A DNA stretch of 64,000 bases from contig NC_072895.1 in assembly GCF_027943255.1 (NCBI RefSeq), forward strand, positions 82,772,001 through 82,836,000, in the 5' to 3' direction. The position numbers and the translations under genes were made by a program. Each line of letters begins with the position of its first letter. Position 1 is the stretch's first letter. Positions 10,900-21,808 of this stretch are shown here, piece by piece. The DNA comes from Anastrepha obliqua (lineage: Eukaryota; Arthropoda; Insecta; Diptera; Tephritidae). The notes beneath the pieces are model-generated. The model saw nothing but the letters and a program-made list of their open reading frames with translations, made no database searches and was not told the DNA's origin.

Positions 10900-11395
10900 G
10901 TTCATTCATTTATTATAAAGAGGAAGGTATACCGTTAATAGTGGAAAATAACATCAGACAAATGACCACCATGCCCACGCTTACAGGACAATATCCTTTT
11001 CATGAAATTTTCCATAACCGAATTGCAAAGTCGCTGTCCTATGTCCTCGAAAGCCTCGCGGATTCCATCTTTGAGGCCTTGAATCGACCCTGGGCTGTTG
11101 GCGTAGACCTTCTCTTTCACGTGGCTTCAAAGAAAAAAGTCACAAGTTGTTAAATCACAAGATCTCGGTGGCCAATTGTTATCACCCCTTCGAGAGATAA
11201 GATGGTTCGGAAACTTTTCCCGTAAAAGATCTTTGGTTTCGTTGCTTGTGTGGCACGTAGCGCCGCCTTGTTGAAAATAAACATTGTCCATATCAATACC
11301 ATCCGATTTCGGCTATAAAAAATCGTTCATCATCGCTCAATAGTGCAATCCATTCCAAAATATCACCTGTTATTGGAAAACCCTTTAGATGAACA
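10900..11395 (-). mobile_element. DD41D (rosa-like) non-autonomous Tc1/mariner copy
   Basis: The 5' terminus at 11395 (aagggttttccaataacagg on the minus strand) lies next to TA 11396-11397. It is followed almost at once by mid-transposase coding sequence that matches the copy at 60469-61028. Both begin at the same truncation point and both read QQGGATCH, with Gly in place of the second catalytic Asp. Decayed coding sequence then leads into the open C-terminus (11120-10935: KVYANSPGSIQGLKDGIREA to SDVIFHY). The 3' terminal repeat is missing; homology stops near 10895. The spacing class is DD41D, as in the rosa family described from Ceratitis. Confidence 0.8.
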
Positions 11396-11439
11396 TTTGA
11401 TGGAAAAAAATAAATAAATAAGAAATGAAATTTTAAATA

Positions 11440-11959
11440 AAATTTTTGATTCAATATGTTTTTATTACTACTGGCCTCGATTAATAAATATTTTTCTATT
11501 AATCATATATAGGATTTATAGCCAATTTGGTTCAGATAATCAACTCTAGAATAACTTTGAATTGAAAAGATAAAATTTTCAAACTCCTGCCAACTGTGCG
11601 CGATACTGGCAACTGAAGAATTAACTCGATTGCCGCTGCCTATTAGGCTGCATGAAGCTAATGGTAAGTCTCCAAATGCAATCAGATTGAGCCTTCTAAA
11701 TAGTTTTTATTCATAAGGGTGCGACTACAAAGCACTATTTCATAAGCCGATGGAGAGTTTCTAGGCGACTGAAGAGTAAGAAACATTTGTTTGTACATAA
11801 ATTTATTGTTGAACGAAGCATATTTCCACAAAAAATATATTTCGACATTTTGAAATAGAAATTTGAGCTACATATGTACATATACTTTTTTTATGATATA
11901 AAATCATTCGTCCTTCCCTTCCACACAAATCCTTAGCACTTATTATAGATACTACAATT
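11440..11959. other. AT-rich non-coding DNA, no gene seen
   Basis: No coding similarity or repeat structure was recognised. Confidence 0.5.
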
Positions 11960-12640
11960 TTCAATGCGAAGATTTTATCCAATAGACATCGTATCCAAAA
12001 GAGGTCTCGAAAAAGTACAAATTAAAATACTTTCTGACAGTCAATCAGTCCACAAAGCATTAAATATCTTTACGTTTAAATCAAAGGTCCACATAGAGTG
12101 TAATAATGTACTCAAAAAACTGGCGACTCTCAATCCCTGCTTTGGGTACGAGGGCATGAGAGACACAAAGGAAACGTGAAAGTAGGCTTTTATGATAAAA
12201 AAGGAAGCGGAAAGGCCATTTATTGAATCAACCCTATTTTTCGACTTCAACAAAAACAACCTAACAAAAAAAAAAAAAACAATATACCCAAATAAAAGCC
12301 AATCTATACTAGAATGGCACAAATGGCATTAATCACTCCAAAAAGTTACTGAACTTTAATACCAACAGAGCAAAATCTGCTCTAACCCTAGACAAAAAGG
12401 TTCTCAGATTACTCTGTGGACTAGCACTTACCGGTCACCTAGCAATATGCTGCTGCTATACTGCTGCGATGAAGAAAAACACTTAATCACCAACTGTGAA
12501 GAATTAGGTCATAGTAGACACAGAATCGTGGGCTCGTATCTACTAGAGGAAGAAGACTTACTAATGCTCCCTCCTAAGGAGCTTGTTTGATTCCTCGCAT
12601 TAGTAAATAATTAAAATGGAGCACTTGGAGGCGCACAGTA
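11960..12640 (+). pseudogene. LINE ORF2 RNase H-domain remnant
   Basis: An open stretch at 11964-12179 reads KVQIKILSDSQSVHKALNIF, the LSDSQ block that carries an RNase H catalytic Asp in LINE ORF2 proteins. A shifted frame gives WVRGHERHKGNVK (a decayed WVPGH..GN..AD block) near 12140. Further downstream LALTGHLAICCC and CCDEEKHLITNCEELGHSR (about 12420-12510) form the Cys/His tail. It ends near MLPPKELV. Several stops and frame changes are present, so it is a dead 3' fragment. It differs in wording from the other RNase-H LINE pieces here, so it is probably a separate family. Confidence 0.75.
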
Positions 12641-12810
12641 GATCAAGTAGTTGCAGTGCATAAAGGCATAAAGGCCTTAGTCTACCCGGTACAACCATTA
12701 CCATTCTTCGAAAAAAATATATATTTCTGAACTCTCTTGACACTCTTTTTTTATTTGATACCCAGATATTTGTGTATAGTTTTATCGAATCAGCATAACT
12801 TTTTAATGTA

Positions 12811-14102
12811 TTAGATGCGCAACTAAGTTCTCGTTGTTTTTAGGATGAAAATACAACTTTATTTTGAAAAAATGGTTGGAAGTGAATCATTGAAAGTATT
12901 GCCCATCACTGGCTTCTACCTTTTCCCATATTTCTGATCGATGTCGTATACCGTCGCGGTAAAACTGTTCATCTTATGAGGCTATCCACGGATCAAGGCA
13001 TCTTTTGATGTCTTCATATGAATGGTACAGCTGGTCAGCTAGACCATGTGCCATCGATCGGAACGGGTGATAATCGGATGGCGCAATATCTGGAGAATGT
13101 GGCGGGTGGGGTGGGATTTCCCATTTCAGTGTTTCCAGGTAGGTTTTGGGGTTTGGCAACGTGAGGCCGAGCGTTGTCATGCTCTAGAATCACTTTTTCA
13201 TGCCTCTCCGCGTATTGCGGCCGCCTCTCGCGCAGTGCTCGGCTCAATCGCATCAATTGAAGTGGATAACGATCCCCAGTGACTGGTTTGCTTGGTTTGA
13301 ACAGTTCATAATAAATAACATCAAATTGGTCCCACCAAATACATAGCATAACCTTCGCTGTGTGCATATTCGGCCGAGGCGACGATGAAGAAGCATGACC
13401 GAGCAGTCCCCATGACTTTCTTTTCTTTGGATTGCTGTAATGAATCCTTTAATCACCCGAATTACCCAATTTTTCATCACCCCTCACGATGCGATGAAGA
13501 AAACCCTTCCTTTTTTGCCCCTGGAGCAGTTTTTCATAGGCGAAAAAACGACGTGTAACATCCCTTGGTTTTAACTCATAAGGAACCCAAGTCCCCTGTT
13601 TCTGAATCATTACTAAAGCATGCAATCGCTTGGAAATGGATTGGCGGGTAACTCCTAATACTGAAGCAAGCTCTTCTCGCGCTTGACACGGATCCTCATT
13701 GAGCAATGCCTCCAATTCATCGTCTTCGAAGGTATTTGGTCTTCCTTCACGCGAACGGTCGTCAACATTAAAATCACTGTCTTTGAAGCGACAGAACCAA
13801 TCTCGGCACGTTGGTTCACTTAAAGCAGCATCTTCGTGAGCTTTTTGTAGCTGTCGATGCGCTTCAGCCGCCGTTTTTTTCGAATAAAAGAGGAAAATCA
13901 ACACTGCCCGCAAATTAGATTATTCGGCACAAAATCAGACATTTTCACAAAAGTATACGAGTATGATACCAAAACAAAATCACTAATGTGTGAAAACAGT
14001 TTTTTTACCATATGTCTAAGGTTGGTTTATGACGTTTGGGTTATGTTAGAATCGACTAGCACACACTGCTGGTGGCATCTATTGACTTAGTTGCGCACCT
14101 AA
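12811..14102 (-). mobile_element. Full-length mariner (DD34D), 1292 bp, inactive
   Basis: The ends are inverted repeats: ttagatgcgcaactaagt (12811-12828) and acttagttgcgcacctaa (14085-14102), with one mismatch. TA flanks both (12809-12810 and 14103-14104). On the minus strand the transposase starts at ATG 13942 and runs to TGA at 12889-12887, with breaks. It has an N-terminal HTH domain (13913-13449, including LGVTRQSISKRLHAL), the first Asp in RGDEK, the second in LEHDNARPHVA and the third in SPDIAPSDY. Breaks include a frame change near 13912, another after RGDEK near 13475, one after HVAK near 13150 and a stop in the tail (WIAS then stop). Size and termini show a complete insertion, but the copy cannot make active enzyme. 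The mariner at 49681-50512 is a close but less decayed relative. Confidence 0.92.
12887..13942 (-). pseudogene. mariner transposase pseudogene
   Basis: This is the coding part of the element with ends at 12811 and 14102. It corresponds to a mariner transposase of about 345 residues. The DNA-binding half is open over 13913-13449. The catalytic half survives in three overlapping frames (13480-13253, 13367-13035 and 13180-12974). All three catalytic Asp positions are recognisable, but at least three frame changes and one in-frame stop separate them. The C-terminal text FYRDGIRHRSEIWEKVEASD near 12960-12900 marks the natural end. Confidence 0.88.
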
Positions 14103-15541
14103 TATTGTAATATATGCTTTTTTCTTGCTGAATCCTTAAGGTTATATAAAAAAAAAATTCTGTCTTGATGTTGGACAACAAAAAATGCAGATTTACGAGT
14201 ACGGCCAGTGAATAATAGTATCGCGCACATATCGATTTTCTCATGCGTGAGAAGTGCTGTTCCACATGAATAATTAAGTAAGATTTTCGTTACTAACAGT
14301 TGTAATCAAAACTTAATAGCTTAACAAATCCAAATAAAGCGTTCGAAAAGTGGAATCCGCCTACTGGAAGTTCGGAAATACCAATAACTCGCTGAACAAT
14401 ATTTTCACAGCAGCTTGGTTCAGCTAAAACAACATAAAATCTGTAATTCAATCACAGCACGTCATTTATTTTCTAGCGCCCTTTTAAAACGCAAACAGTT
14501 ACGATTTATCCAAAGTTTTACCGTCACTTCTATCGCTCGCATCATAAGTGCTGCTCTGTTTTTATAAGTGGGAACTTAGAATGTTCCCTCCTGTGCTACA
14601 TACATAGATATGTATGCAAAGTGCTCGTGTGTATGTGTACTTTGTTTGTACATCCGCATGCATGCTGGTGTATCGCCGAACTACACACATACATACACAC
14701 TTGTGCCTGAAAGTTGCCCCATCAATATATTACGCCATTGTTTACATATTCCAAGTACAGGCATACACACCCAATATGTGTGGGTGGGTGGGTGTGCGTG
14801 CATGTGTGTGTATTTGCATCAGTTTATCGAGGAAGTATGCATTTAAACTCCACTTCACAGTTTGACCTATTTTTTTAAAAACTTGTATTCCTATTATTCC
14901 CTTTTATGCATGCCGCTTTTCTCTCCTTCCCAATTTCTTCTTTTATTCTATATTTATTTATTTTCCTTTTATGTCAGTTTAGTATTTACTTGTAAATATT
15001 TTACAACACTCTACGTGCGAGTTTCTCGTTTTCAGGTCTTTTGTGTCTCAACTTTTTATAGGTAAAATTTTGCATGTATTTATATGTGTATGCGCATACT
15101 AGTAAATGCATTTGTATGCGAGCCTGCATGCATATATTTCGGTATTCAGGCGCATGCATGTGGATATGCGTGTGCTCGAAAGCGGGTACATAAATTTCGC
15201 TTCAAGTTGATGTATTGCATTGAATTTCAAAGCAGTTTGCATACGTGTACACGCACACATACATATAATACATATGCGCACTTCTGATCACAATAATAGC
15301 AGCGTGACATATGGCAGGGTTTTGACCGTTTAATTTTGATTATTTTTTATAAAAATATGCTACATTCCTGGTAAAAAAAATCATAAAAATCTACGGTTCA
15401 AGTTTTGTAGGTTCAAGAATCGATAAAAATTTCAAACTTTTTCATCAGATATTTACAAAAACCTCGAATTATAGCCCATTGAATTTTGGTCTAATAAAGT
15501 GCAGACTTGAAATGACTCAAAAATTGCGTTGATTTCTGACC
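14103..15541. other. Non-coding DNA with GT/CA microsatellites, no gene seen
   Basis: ORFs at 14610-14865 and 15084-15287 are translations of CA/GT and ATGC-rich simple sequence (for example gtgggtgggtgggtgtgcgt near 14779-14798) and are not considered genes. Nothing else was recognised. Confidence 0.55.
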
Positions 15542-16560
15542 ATTTTTTTTTTTTGGCTGGCTGTTTTGTGTATTTAGGTGGGTAGGTGAAATGGTTGAAG
15601 TGCCAGTCCGGCACTCCCCAAGTAGCACTAAAGCACCGTTTTGATACCATTTTGAGACCTCTAACGGGCAAATATCGACAGCCACCCTGAGCTGTTGATG
15701 TAATAGAGAATATTCATGCGATTCCGGTTGGAGCACTGCCTCAGGCTGTCGAAAGCAGCGCCCGGTAATTTTAATCCGAGACCCGGATATTTGCAGAGAA
15801 AGTGATCCACTGTCTCTGAAAGGTCCCCACAGCCTCTGCACCGATAGTTTGCCGCGTGTGTGCTGATCGTCCAATGACCGGTAAACACAGCTACGAGTTT
15901 GTAAACTGAATGGCATGGAGTCCTCAGGACTTTCTAAGTCCTTCGTATATTATATTGGGGCCAAAGGTTTTTCGAAATAGCACATGAAGAAATGTGCTTT
16001 CGTGAGAAAGAATTAGTGCAGTTCCCCTTTAACAACTGTCAGGGCGATGCCGATGACCGGGTGGGAGACCTCTGAAATCGATCCAGTCGACCGCTTCCTG
16101 GCAAGCTCATCAGCAATTGAATTTCCCTCTATGTTCCTATGTCGTGGAACTCAGATCAGAGAAATATTACCTGCACATCCATGAAATTTAATCTCCCCCT
16201 TATAGAGTTTACTAGTTTGAATCTACACCCTGACGTTGTCCGAGCCTTGATCGCGACTGTCGGAGAAAATGTTAATATCTCACTTGCTCCAATGTTCCCT
16301 AAGCAATATATTAGCAGTATTCGCCAATTTTAAGCAGATAGATAAATTGGCTGACATAGAGAAACCTCTGCTCCGACTCCCAATTCCATCTTGGAGCCAT
16401 CAGTGAAGACAGAGATGCAAGCTTCGGTGCAGATTTCCCCCTCGTTCCAATCCTGCCTTTTTGGAAAGATTACCCTAGCACGACCCTCAAACTTCAGTTT
16501 GTGGATAGAGAGATTTGTTCGAAGTGTTTTGTCTATATAAAAAAATTTCAAGCATTCATT
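15542..16560 (-). pseudogene. LINE 3' end with RNase H, Cys-rich tail and poly-A
   Basis: On the minus strand, 16551-16330 encodes the start of RNase H (ACISVFTDGSKMELGVGAEV, with the first catalytic Asp). Near 16150-16090 a broken stretch gives PRHRNIEGN...ADELARK, the WVPGH/ADE block. At 15888-15661 come GHWTISTHAANYRCRGCGDL and SETVDHFLCKYPGL, the Cys/His tail. The 3' end is marked by twelve A residues (T run at about 15543-15554 on the plus strand). Frame changes and stops make it inactive. The 3' part closely matches the LINE interrupted by the Jockey element at 18830-18994 and 23198-23440, so both are copies of one family. Confidence 0.85.
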
Positions 16561-17744
16561 ATATGGAAGAAAATATAATAATTATGTGCAAGGCAATACA
16601 TGCTTCCTACAAAAAAGAAATCTCAAAAAGCAAACTATAATTTTCAGCCACTTCAAGTTCATACAATATTCTGCCAAATTAATTCTTCTAAAAATTAAAA
16701 ATTTTCTCTTTTTTTTTATTTTTAAGATTTAAATTTTAAGCTATATGGTTTTTGTGGTAGTATGAATTATATTTTTATAAAAAAAAAAAAATAAAATATG
16801 CCTAAAACTTTTTAGTACGCCTCGCTGCTACTATTTTGAACACAGGTGTATATGAATATGCACGCGTACAATTATTTGGAAATGCATTCTCGAACCTCCT
16901 TGCAGGTGCTTGAACGTTTCCTGTTCCCAAATGCTCTTAAGTGAAAATCCAGGTATGTCGCATCAAAATCTCAGCTTAATTTTCTCTGTTTAATGCTGCT
17001 TAATGGACGAACTTAAATATGTAGTTTGTTTCATAATATTTTTATAACGGTAGATAATATTTTCACAACGAAATTATTTGGTTAGTATATTGTTAGAAAT
17101 TATTTCTAAACATTTAGTGGTTCACAGATTGAAGTGAAATCGAGAAAGATGTCTCCGCTGCTTCAACACTCCTTTGGCAAACAGCGTGCCTGTCAAATTA
17201 AGCATAGGTAGTTTTATACTATTCCCTAAAAAAATGGTTGACTAATTTTCAGTATGGCGGCAATGGCGCACATGCCAGTTCAACTCAACTCACGAGCTAA
17301 TAATTTTGCTAACTTTATAATTCACGTCCAAGAAAAAATGATTTCCCTTTTCGTCCCTCCAAAAGATTCGTATGAATAATCCATTTTCAAAAATGAAAAG
17401 CGGAATTGAATAGTTCAAGTACCTGTAATCTATTTGGACACTCATAACTCGGAATGGCTTAATATGGAATCTCCCTTTTTTATTATTGTGTTGAGCCCAA
17501 CTGCACTACAGCTTGTCTAAAGTTGCACGTATAGATCGACAAGTAGAATTAACAAAAAAAGTTTCGTTCCAGTTAGCCTTACTGCTACTGCGGAGCCTCA
17601 TTTGTACTGCAGACTGGGTCTCCCTAGAGTGGTATATGACGTCCTCCTGCTGAATAGACTTATTGAGCTACCACATATTTGAAGCCGCCCTTTTATTAGT
17701 TATAGCCTATTTAGCCATAGGATAATTATAGAGTAGCCATACCA
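16561..17744. other. AT-rich non-coding DNA, no gene seen
   Basis: Short ORFs only, with no similarity recognised. From about 17590 the text may already belong to the decayed RT copy that is clear from 17745. Confidence 0.45.
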
Positions 17745-18490
17745 AACGAGATTTCAAAGAAGGCGATTCTCTATCCTGTATTTTTTCAACCTCTTGCTTT
17801 AAAAGAACCGCACTGGTAATGGCTGGCTGATGACACTGACATTATTGCCGAAACCAACGCTGGCGCTGTATCCTCGCGCCTTGGACAATACTCGTATGTC
17901 AGTGTTGATAATCAATAATTCGGAGTGGTGAAGGACTTTGTCTACCTTGGGGCCAGATCAATTACAAAAACGACCTGAGCCTTGAGATCAAACTCTTGCC
18001 AATAGGTGGCACTTTGGGTTCAGCAGGCGATTGAGAAATAGAGTTTTCTCTCGAAGGACCGAACTGATACTCTACAAAATGCTTACCATTCCCATCCTGC
18101 TATATGGCGCTGAAGCATGGACAATGTCAACAGCAGCTGAGAAAGTTTTGGCAGCCTTCGATAGAAAAATTCTTTGTAAGATCTTTGGTCCCTTCCGCGA
18201 TAGTGAGAAGCATAATGTACGGTAGAAAAGCGAGCTGTGTGACCTATTTAAATACAGAGACATAGTTACGTGTAAGAATACAGCGGCAGCGCTGGCTTGG
18301 CTATGACACCCGTATGCACGAGGACGCTCCAGAGTCCGAATGTACGACAGAGATAAAGACGAGCAAGAAGAAGACCATATCTCCGTTGGAAGGACCAAGC
18401 GCTGCCGGACTTGTCAGCGCTCGCGATTTCTAACTGGGGGTGCAGGACAGAAACAGCTGTTTATTTTGGATTCGGCCAAAACCGACACAC
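17745..18490 (+). pseudogene. Non-LTR retrotransposon RT C-terminal remnant with (TAAG)n tail
   Basis: Broken text at 17750-17960 gives a G-D-S-L-S..FN block and ADDTDIIAETNAG, the RT catalytic YADD region (here ADD). The open part 18031-18225 reads LILYKMLTIPILLYGAEAWT and FDRKILCKIFGPFRDSE, the conserved post-RT block. Degraded text continues to WKDQ-like sequence near 18390. The element ends with a taagtaagta tail at 18487-18495. The copy at 43265-43811 has the same post-RT block and the same tetranucleotide tail, so both belong to one LINE family, probably RTE/CR1-like. Clade is not certain without a tree. It is dead. Confidence 0.8.
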
Positions 18491-18495
18491 GGTTG

Positions 18496-18829
18496 TAGCA
18501 CCACATAAGTAAGTATTTGCAGTTTATTACCAAGAATGAATATATGAGCAACTAAAAATGATTGGAATGTGAAGTCGTTGACTGAGTTTACCGAATTAAA
18601 AAACAAGGCGCTAATAGATGTAGTAAAAGCAAATACTTAGCAGCGATTTTTATGTAATTTTCAAAAATGTTGAAACGATTCAGCAAGAAATATAAGACGT
18701 CAACCCAATAAAAATTGTTTGGAATTAGATCTCCTGCCCGGCCATCGGCAACGCGCCTAACTGTTGTTAAAGGGAATTGCACAAATTATTTCTCAGGAAA
18801 GCGCAGAAAAGATGGAGCTCCACTTCTTC
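18496..18829. other. AT-rich non-coding DNA, no gene seen
   Basis: No coding similarity or repeat structure was recognised. Confidence 0.45.
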
Positions 18830-18994
18830 GTGTGTTATTTCGTAAACCCTTTGGCCCCAGTACAATAGACGAAGAACTCAGAAAGTCCTGAGGACTCCAA
18901 GCTATTAATTTGCCAAATTCGTAGCTGTGGTTAACGGTCATTGGATGATCGGGTCCATTTACCATTTAATCCTCATTGCAGAAGCTGTGGGGAG
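18830..18994 (+). pseudogene. RNase-H LINE remnant, part before the Jockey insertion
   Basis: This plus-strand fragment contains text homologous to the LINE at 15542-16560, including VNGHWMIGS near 18932-18960 and CRSCGEEN-type sequence up to 18999. Here the Jockey element has inserted. The other half resumes at 23198. Several frame changes are present. Confidence 0.8.
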
Positions 18995-19002
18995 GAGAAT
19001 AT
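18995..19002. repeat. Target-site duplication of the Jockey insertion (3' side)
   Basis: The sequence gagaatat occurs here, next to the poly-A tail of the Jockey element, and again at 23190-23197, next to its 5' end. The duplicated LINE text reads through correctly once one copy and the Jockey element are set aside. Confidence 0.88.
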
Positions 19003-19153
19003 TTTTTTTTTTTTTTTTTTTTTAACTTTTTATTTGTTTATTGTATCTGCCTTTTCAAAGGCCTCACAATAAGTATTCAAATCTTAGAACTAAAAAGAAA
19101 AATTTTATTTTATCTCATTTTCTACAATAAATAATTATCAAATGGCCCTCTAC

Positions 19154-21808
19154 TCATCGGGGTGGTAGGTCATTTCTTCGAAGCCTGGTCGTATGCTGCG
19201 TACTCAGGAGTTGACGTGCGAACGGGTTCGGGTGATCTTGCAATTTCAACTGATAGTTTTCACGAACTTTTTTGAATACTTCCTTCACCATCGGTACATC
19301 TAGGTCCCTATGGATGTTGTCGTTTCTTATATACCACGGCGCTCCAGTTATGGTTCTTAAAATTTTCAACTGTGCTCTCTGTATAAGATCGATACTGGAA
19401 CTGCTGGCCGTTCCCCACAATTGGATTCCATAAGTCCAAATTGGTTTCAAAATTGCCTTGTACAAGAGGACTTTACAGTCAAGGCTCAATCTTGATTGCT
19501 CATTAATTAGCCAGTGAAGGTTTGAAGCTTTGATTCTCATATTAAGCCGCTTTGCCTCGATGTGGCGTCTCCATGTTAAACGCCTATCTAGGTGAACGCC
19601 AAGGTATGTGACGTGATCAGACTGTGGTATGCGTACGTTGTTAAGGGTAACCGAGGGACAGTCTCCTCTTCTAAGCGAAAATGTGACATGTTTACTTTTT
19701 ATTTCGTTCACTTTTATTCTCCATTTTTTCAGCCACTTTTCTAAAAGTCTGAGATATTTATTTAGCTCTCTAGATGCCAGAGACGGATCATTTTGAGAAC
19801 TAAGCACAGCGGTGTCGTCAGCGAATGTAGATATAGTCAAACTATCGCACTCGGGCAGATCAGAAGTATAAATTAAATACAAAATTGGGCCTAGTACACT
19901 GCCTTGAGGGACACCAGCTTCAATTTCATATTCATGAGTCACATAATCGTTGCATTTTACTCTGAATTGTCTGTTTGTTAAGTACGATTCCAGAACTTTG
20001 TGTGTAATAGGTGGCAAACAGCGTTTTATTTTATGTATGAGACCCTCATGCCAAACTTTGTCAAATGCCTGTGCCACATCTATAAAAATTGCTGAACAGT
20101 ATTTTTTAAGTTCAAAACATTTTCTTATTTCCGCAGTTAACCGATTTACTTGCTCGATTGTCCCATGTTGTTCTCGAAAACCAAACTGATGTGGAGGGAT
20201 TATATTACGTTCGTTTAAAAACGGCATCATTTTGTTTCTCAAAACTTTTTCAAATAATTTTGACAAACACGGCAACAAACTGATTGGTCGATAGGACGAT
20301 GGCACATTTAAGTCTTTGCCCGGCTTAGGAATCATTATTATTAAAGACGTTTTCCAGCTCTTTGGGAAAATGCCTACCTCGATGATTGCATTAAATATTA
20401 CAGACAGCACAATTATAGCGACTTGCGGTAGATTTTTTATCATTAATGGTGTTATTGCGTCATAACCTGGCGCCTTTTTCACCTTAAGATTCTTGTTAAT
20501 AACTGCCTGAATATCTTCAGGAGCTATGTTGATTGGTTCTGAGTTTAACGATTCGTTGCCACTACTTTCTTCTAGTATTTGTTCATTTGCAGAAGAATTT
20601 GGTTGGAAAACATTACTCAGATGATCGGCGAATATCGACGCTTTATCTTCAGCGCTACGAGCCCATGTACCGTCAGGTTTTCTTAGGGGGCTTTGTACTT
20701 CTACTGGCGTCTTAATGGTCTTAGCTGCTTTCCATATAGAACAATTTGTGTGCTTTGTATTGGTTAAGCTCTCAATATAGTTTTTGTTTTTACGATCTTC
20801 GTCCAAGTGAAGTGCACTTCGCAGTTTTCTATTTGCAGCAGACAGCCTTTGCTTAGCACCAGGGGATCTGTTTTGTTGCCATTCTCTTCTTAACCTTCTT
20901 TTTTCCAGTAGTAGTCCTTCAATTTCAGAGTTGGAGACATTTGTGGCAAATTTTGGACTTAATTGGTATTTAGAGTGCTCTAAAGCTGATGTCATCACAA
21001 ACGTGAAGTCATCAACAGATTTTTCAATTTCAGCCTCGCTATGAACTACAGGATTTGTGTTAATGTGGCTGCTAATAAATTTTTTGTACTTCAACCAGTT
21101 TGTTTTATATTTAGAGTCAGTTGCAGAGCCAGGTATATTAGCGTAATAGGTTAATATTACTGGGGAATGATCTGATGATAAATCATACGACGTTTCTGTA
21201 GTGACTGAGTTTCGATTTATATTTCTCGATATAGCAAAATCTATGAGGTCAGGAACTTTTTTAGGATCAGAGGGCCAATAGGTGGGATGTCCAGGAGATA
21301 TGACATCCAATTCGTTTTTTCGATCAACTAAAGTCTTATATAACTGCCTGCCTTTGGGATTCACTAATCGAGAGCCCCAATACGTGTGTTTTGCATTATA
21401 GTCTCCACAAGCTAGAAAACGTTTCCCCAATCTGCTAAAATATTCCTCAAACTGCTCTTTTGTAACAGCAAATCTTGGTGGACAATAAACTGAGCTAATT
21501 GTTAAATCACCATATCCGACCTCAAGGTGAATGGATATTGCCTGCAGATAGTCTTTTGCAAATGCATCTAAAACGTAGTGTCGTATTCTATTCTTTATTA
21601 GGATGCCTGTACTGCCATGTGCTTTACCATCGGGGTGATTTGTAAAATGGAACATATATCCAGGAATATTAAAATTATATCTATTTGTGAGATGAGTCTC
21701 AGATATCAACATTATGTCAATACAATTTTTTTGTAAAAAATGGCAAACTTCTATTTTATTTTGGTTTAAACCATTTGCGTTCCAAAAAGCCATTTTTAAA
21801 TAACTCAT
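19154..21808 (-). CDS. Jockey ORF2: APE endonuclease / reverse transcriptase, 884 aa
   Basis: The protein nicks target DNA and copies the element RNA at the nick. Residues 1-225 form the endonuclease: WNANGL at 9-14, the metal-binding Glu in ISETHL near 37, GDYNAKHTYWGS at 135-146, and SSDHSP at 211-216 with the catalytic Asp-His. The reverse transcriptase spans about 485-750: SYRPISLLPCLSKLFEK at 505-521, first Asp in FIDVAQAFDKVWH near 577, AGVPQGSVLGP at 631-641 and the catalytic FADD at 662-665. The post-RT block includes PIWTYGIQLWGTAS. No RNase H follows, as expected for Jockey. Length (884) is close to that of Drosophila jockey ORF2. The start ATG at 21808 overlaps the ORF1 stop as ATGA, suggesting coupled reinitiation. 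No frameshift or internal stop is present. Confidence 0.96.
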   Translation of the reverse strand: MSYLKMAFWNANGLNQNKIEVCHFLQKNCIDIMLISETHLTNRYNFNIPGYMFHFTNHPDGKAHGSTGILIKNRIRHYVLDAFAKDYLQAISIHLEVGYGDLTISSVYCPPRFAVTKEQFEEYFSRLGKRFLACGDYNAKHTYWGSRLVNPKGRQLYKTLVDRKNELDVISPGHPTYWPSDPKKVPDLIDFAISRNINRNSVTTETSYDLSSDHSPVILTYYANIPGSATDSKYKTNWLKYKKFISSHINTNPVVHSEAEIEKSVDDFTFVMTSALEHSKYQLSPKFATNVSNSEIEGLLLEKRRLRREWQQNRSPGAKQRLSAANRKLRSALHLDEDRKNKNYIESLTNTKHTNCSIWKAAKTIKTPVEVQSPLRKPDGTWARSAEDKASIFADHLSNVFQPNSSANEQILEESSGNESLNSEPINIAPEDIQAVINKNLKVKKAPGYDAITPLMIKNLPQVAIIVLSVIFNAIIEVGIFPKSWKTSLIIMIPKPGKDLNVPSSYRPISLLPCLSKLFEKVLRNKMMPFLNERNIIPPHQFGFREQHGTIEQVNRLTAEIRKCFELKKYCSAIFIDVAQAFDKVWHEGLIHKIKRCLPPITHKVLESYLTNRQFRVKCNDYVTHEYEIEAGVPQGSVLGPILYLIYTSDLPECDSLTISTFADDTAVLSSQNDPSLASRELNKYLRLLEKWLKKWRIKVNEIKSKHVTFSLRRGDCPSVTLNNVRIPQSDHVTYLGVHLDRRLTWRRHIEAKRLNMRIKASNLHWLINEQSRLSLDCKVLLYKAILKPIWTYGIQLWGTASSSSIDLIQRAQLKILRTITGAPWYIRNDNIHRDLDVPMVKEVFKKVRENYQLKLQDHPNPFARQLLSTQHTTRLRRNDLPPR

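Noticed and set aside
14610..15287. Overlapping ORFs on both strands rich in Cys, Val, Tyr and His
   Set aside because: They are translations of GT/CA and ATGC-rich simple repeats; frames on opposite strands are equally open.
20533..20715. Plus-strand ORFs inside the Jockey element (also at 19950 and 22442-23026)
   Set aside because: They are antisense shadows of ORF1 and ORF2.
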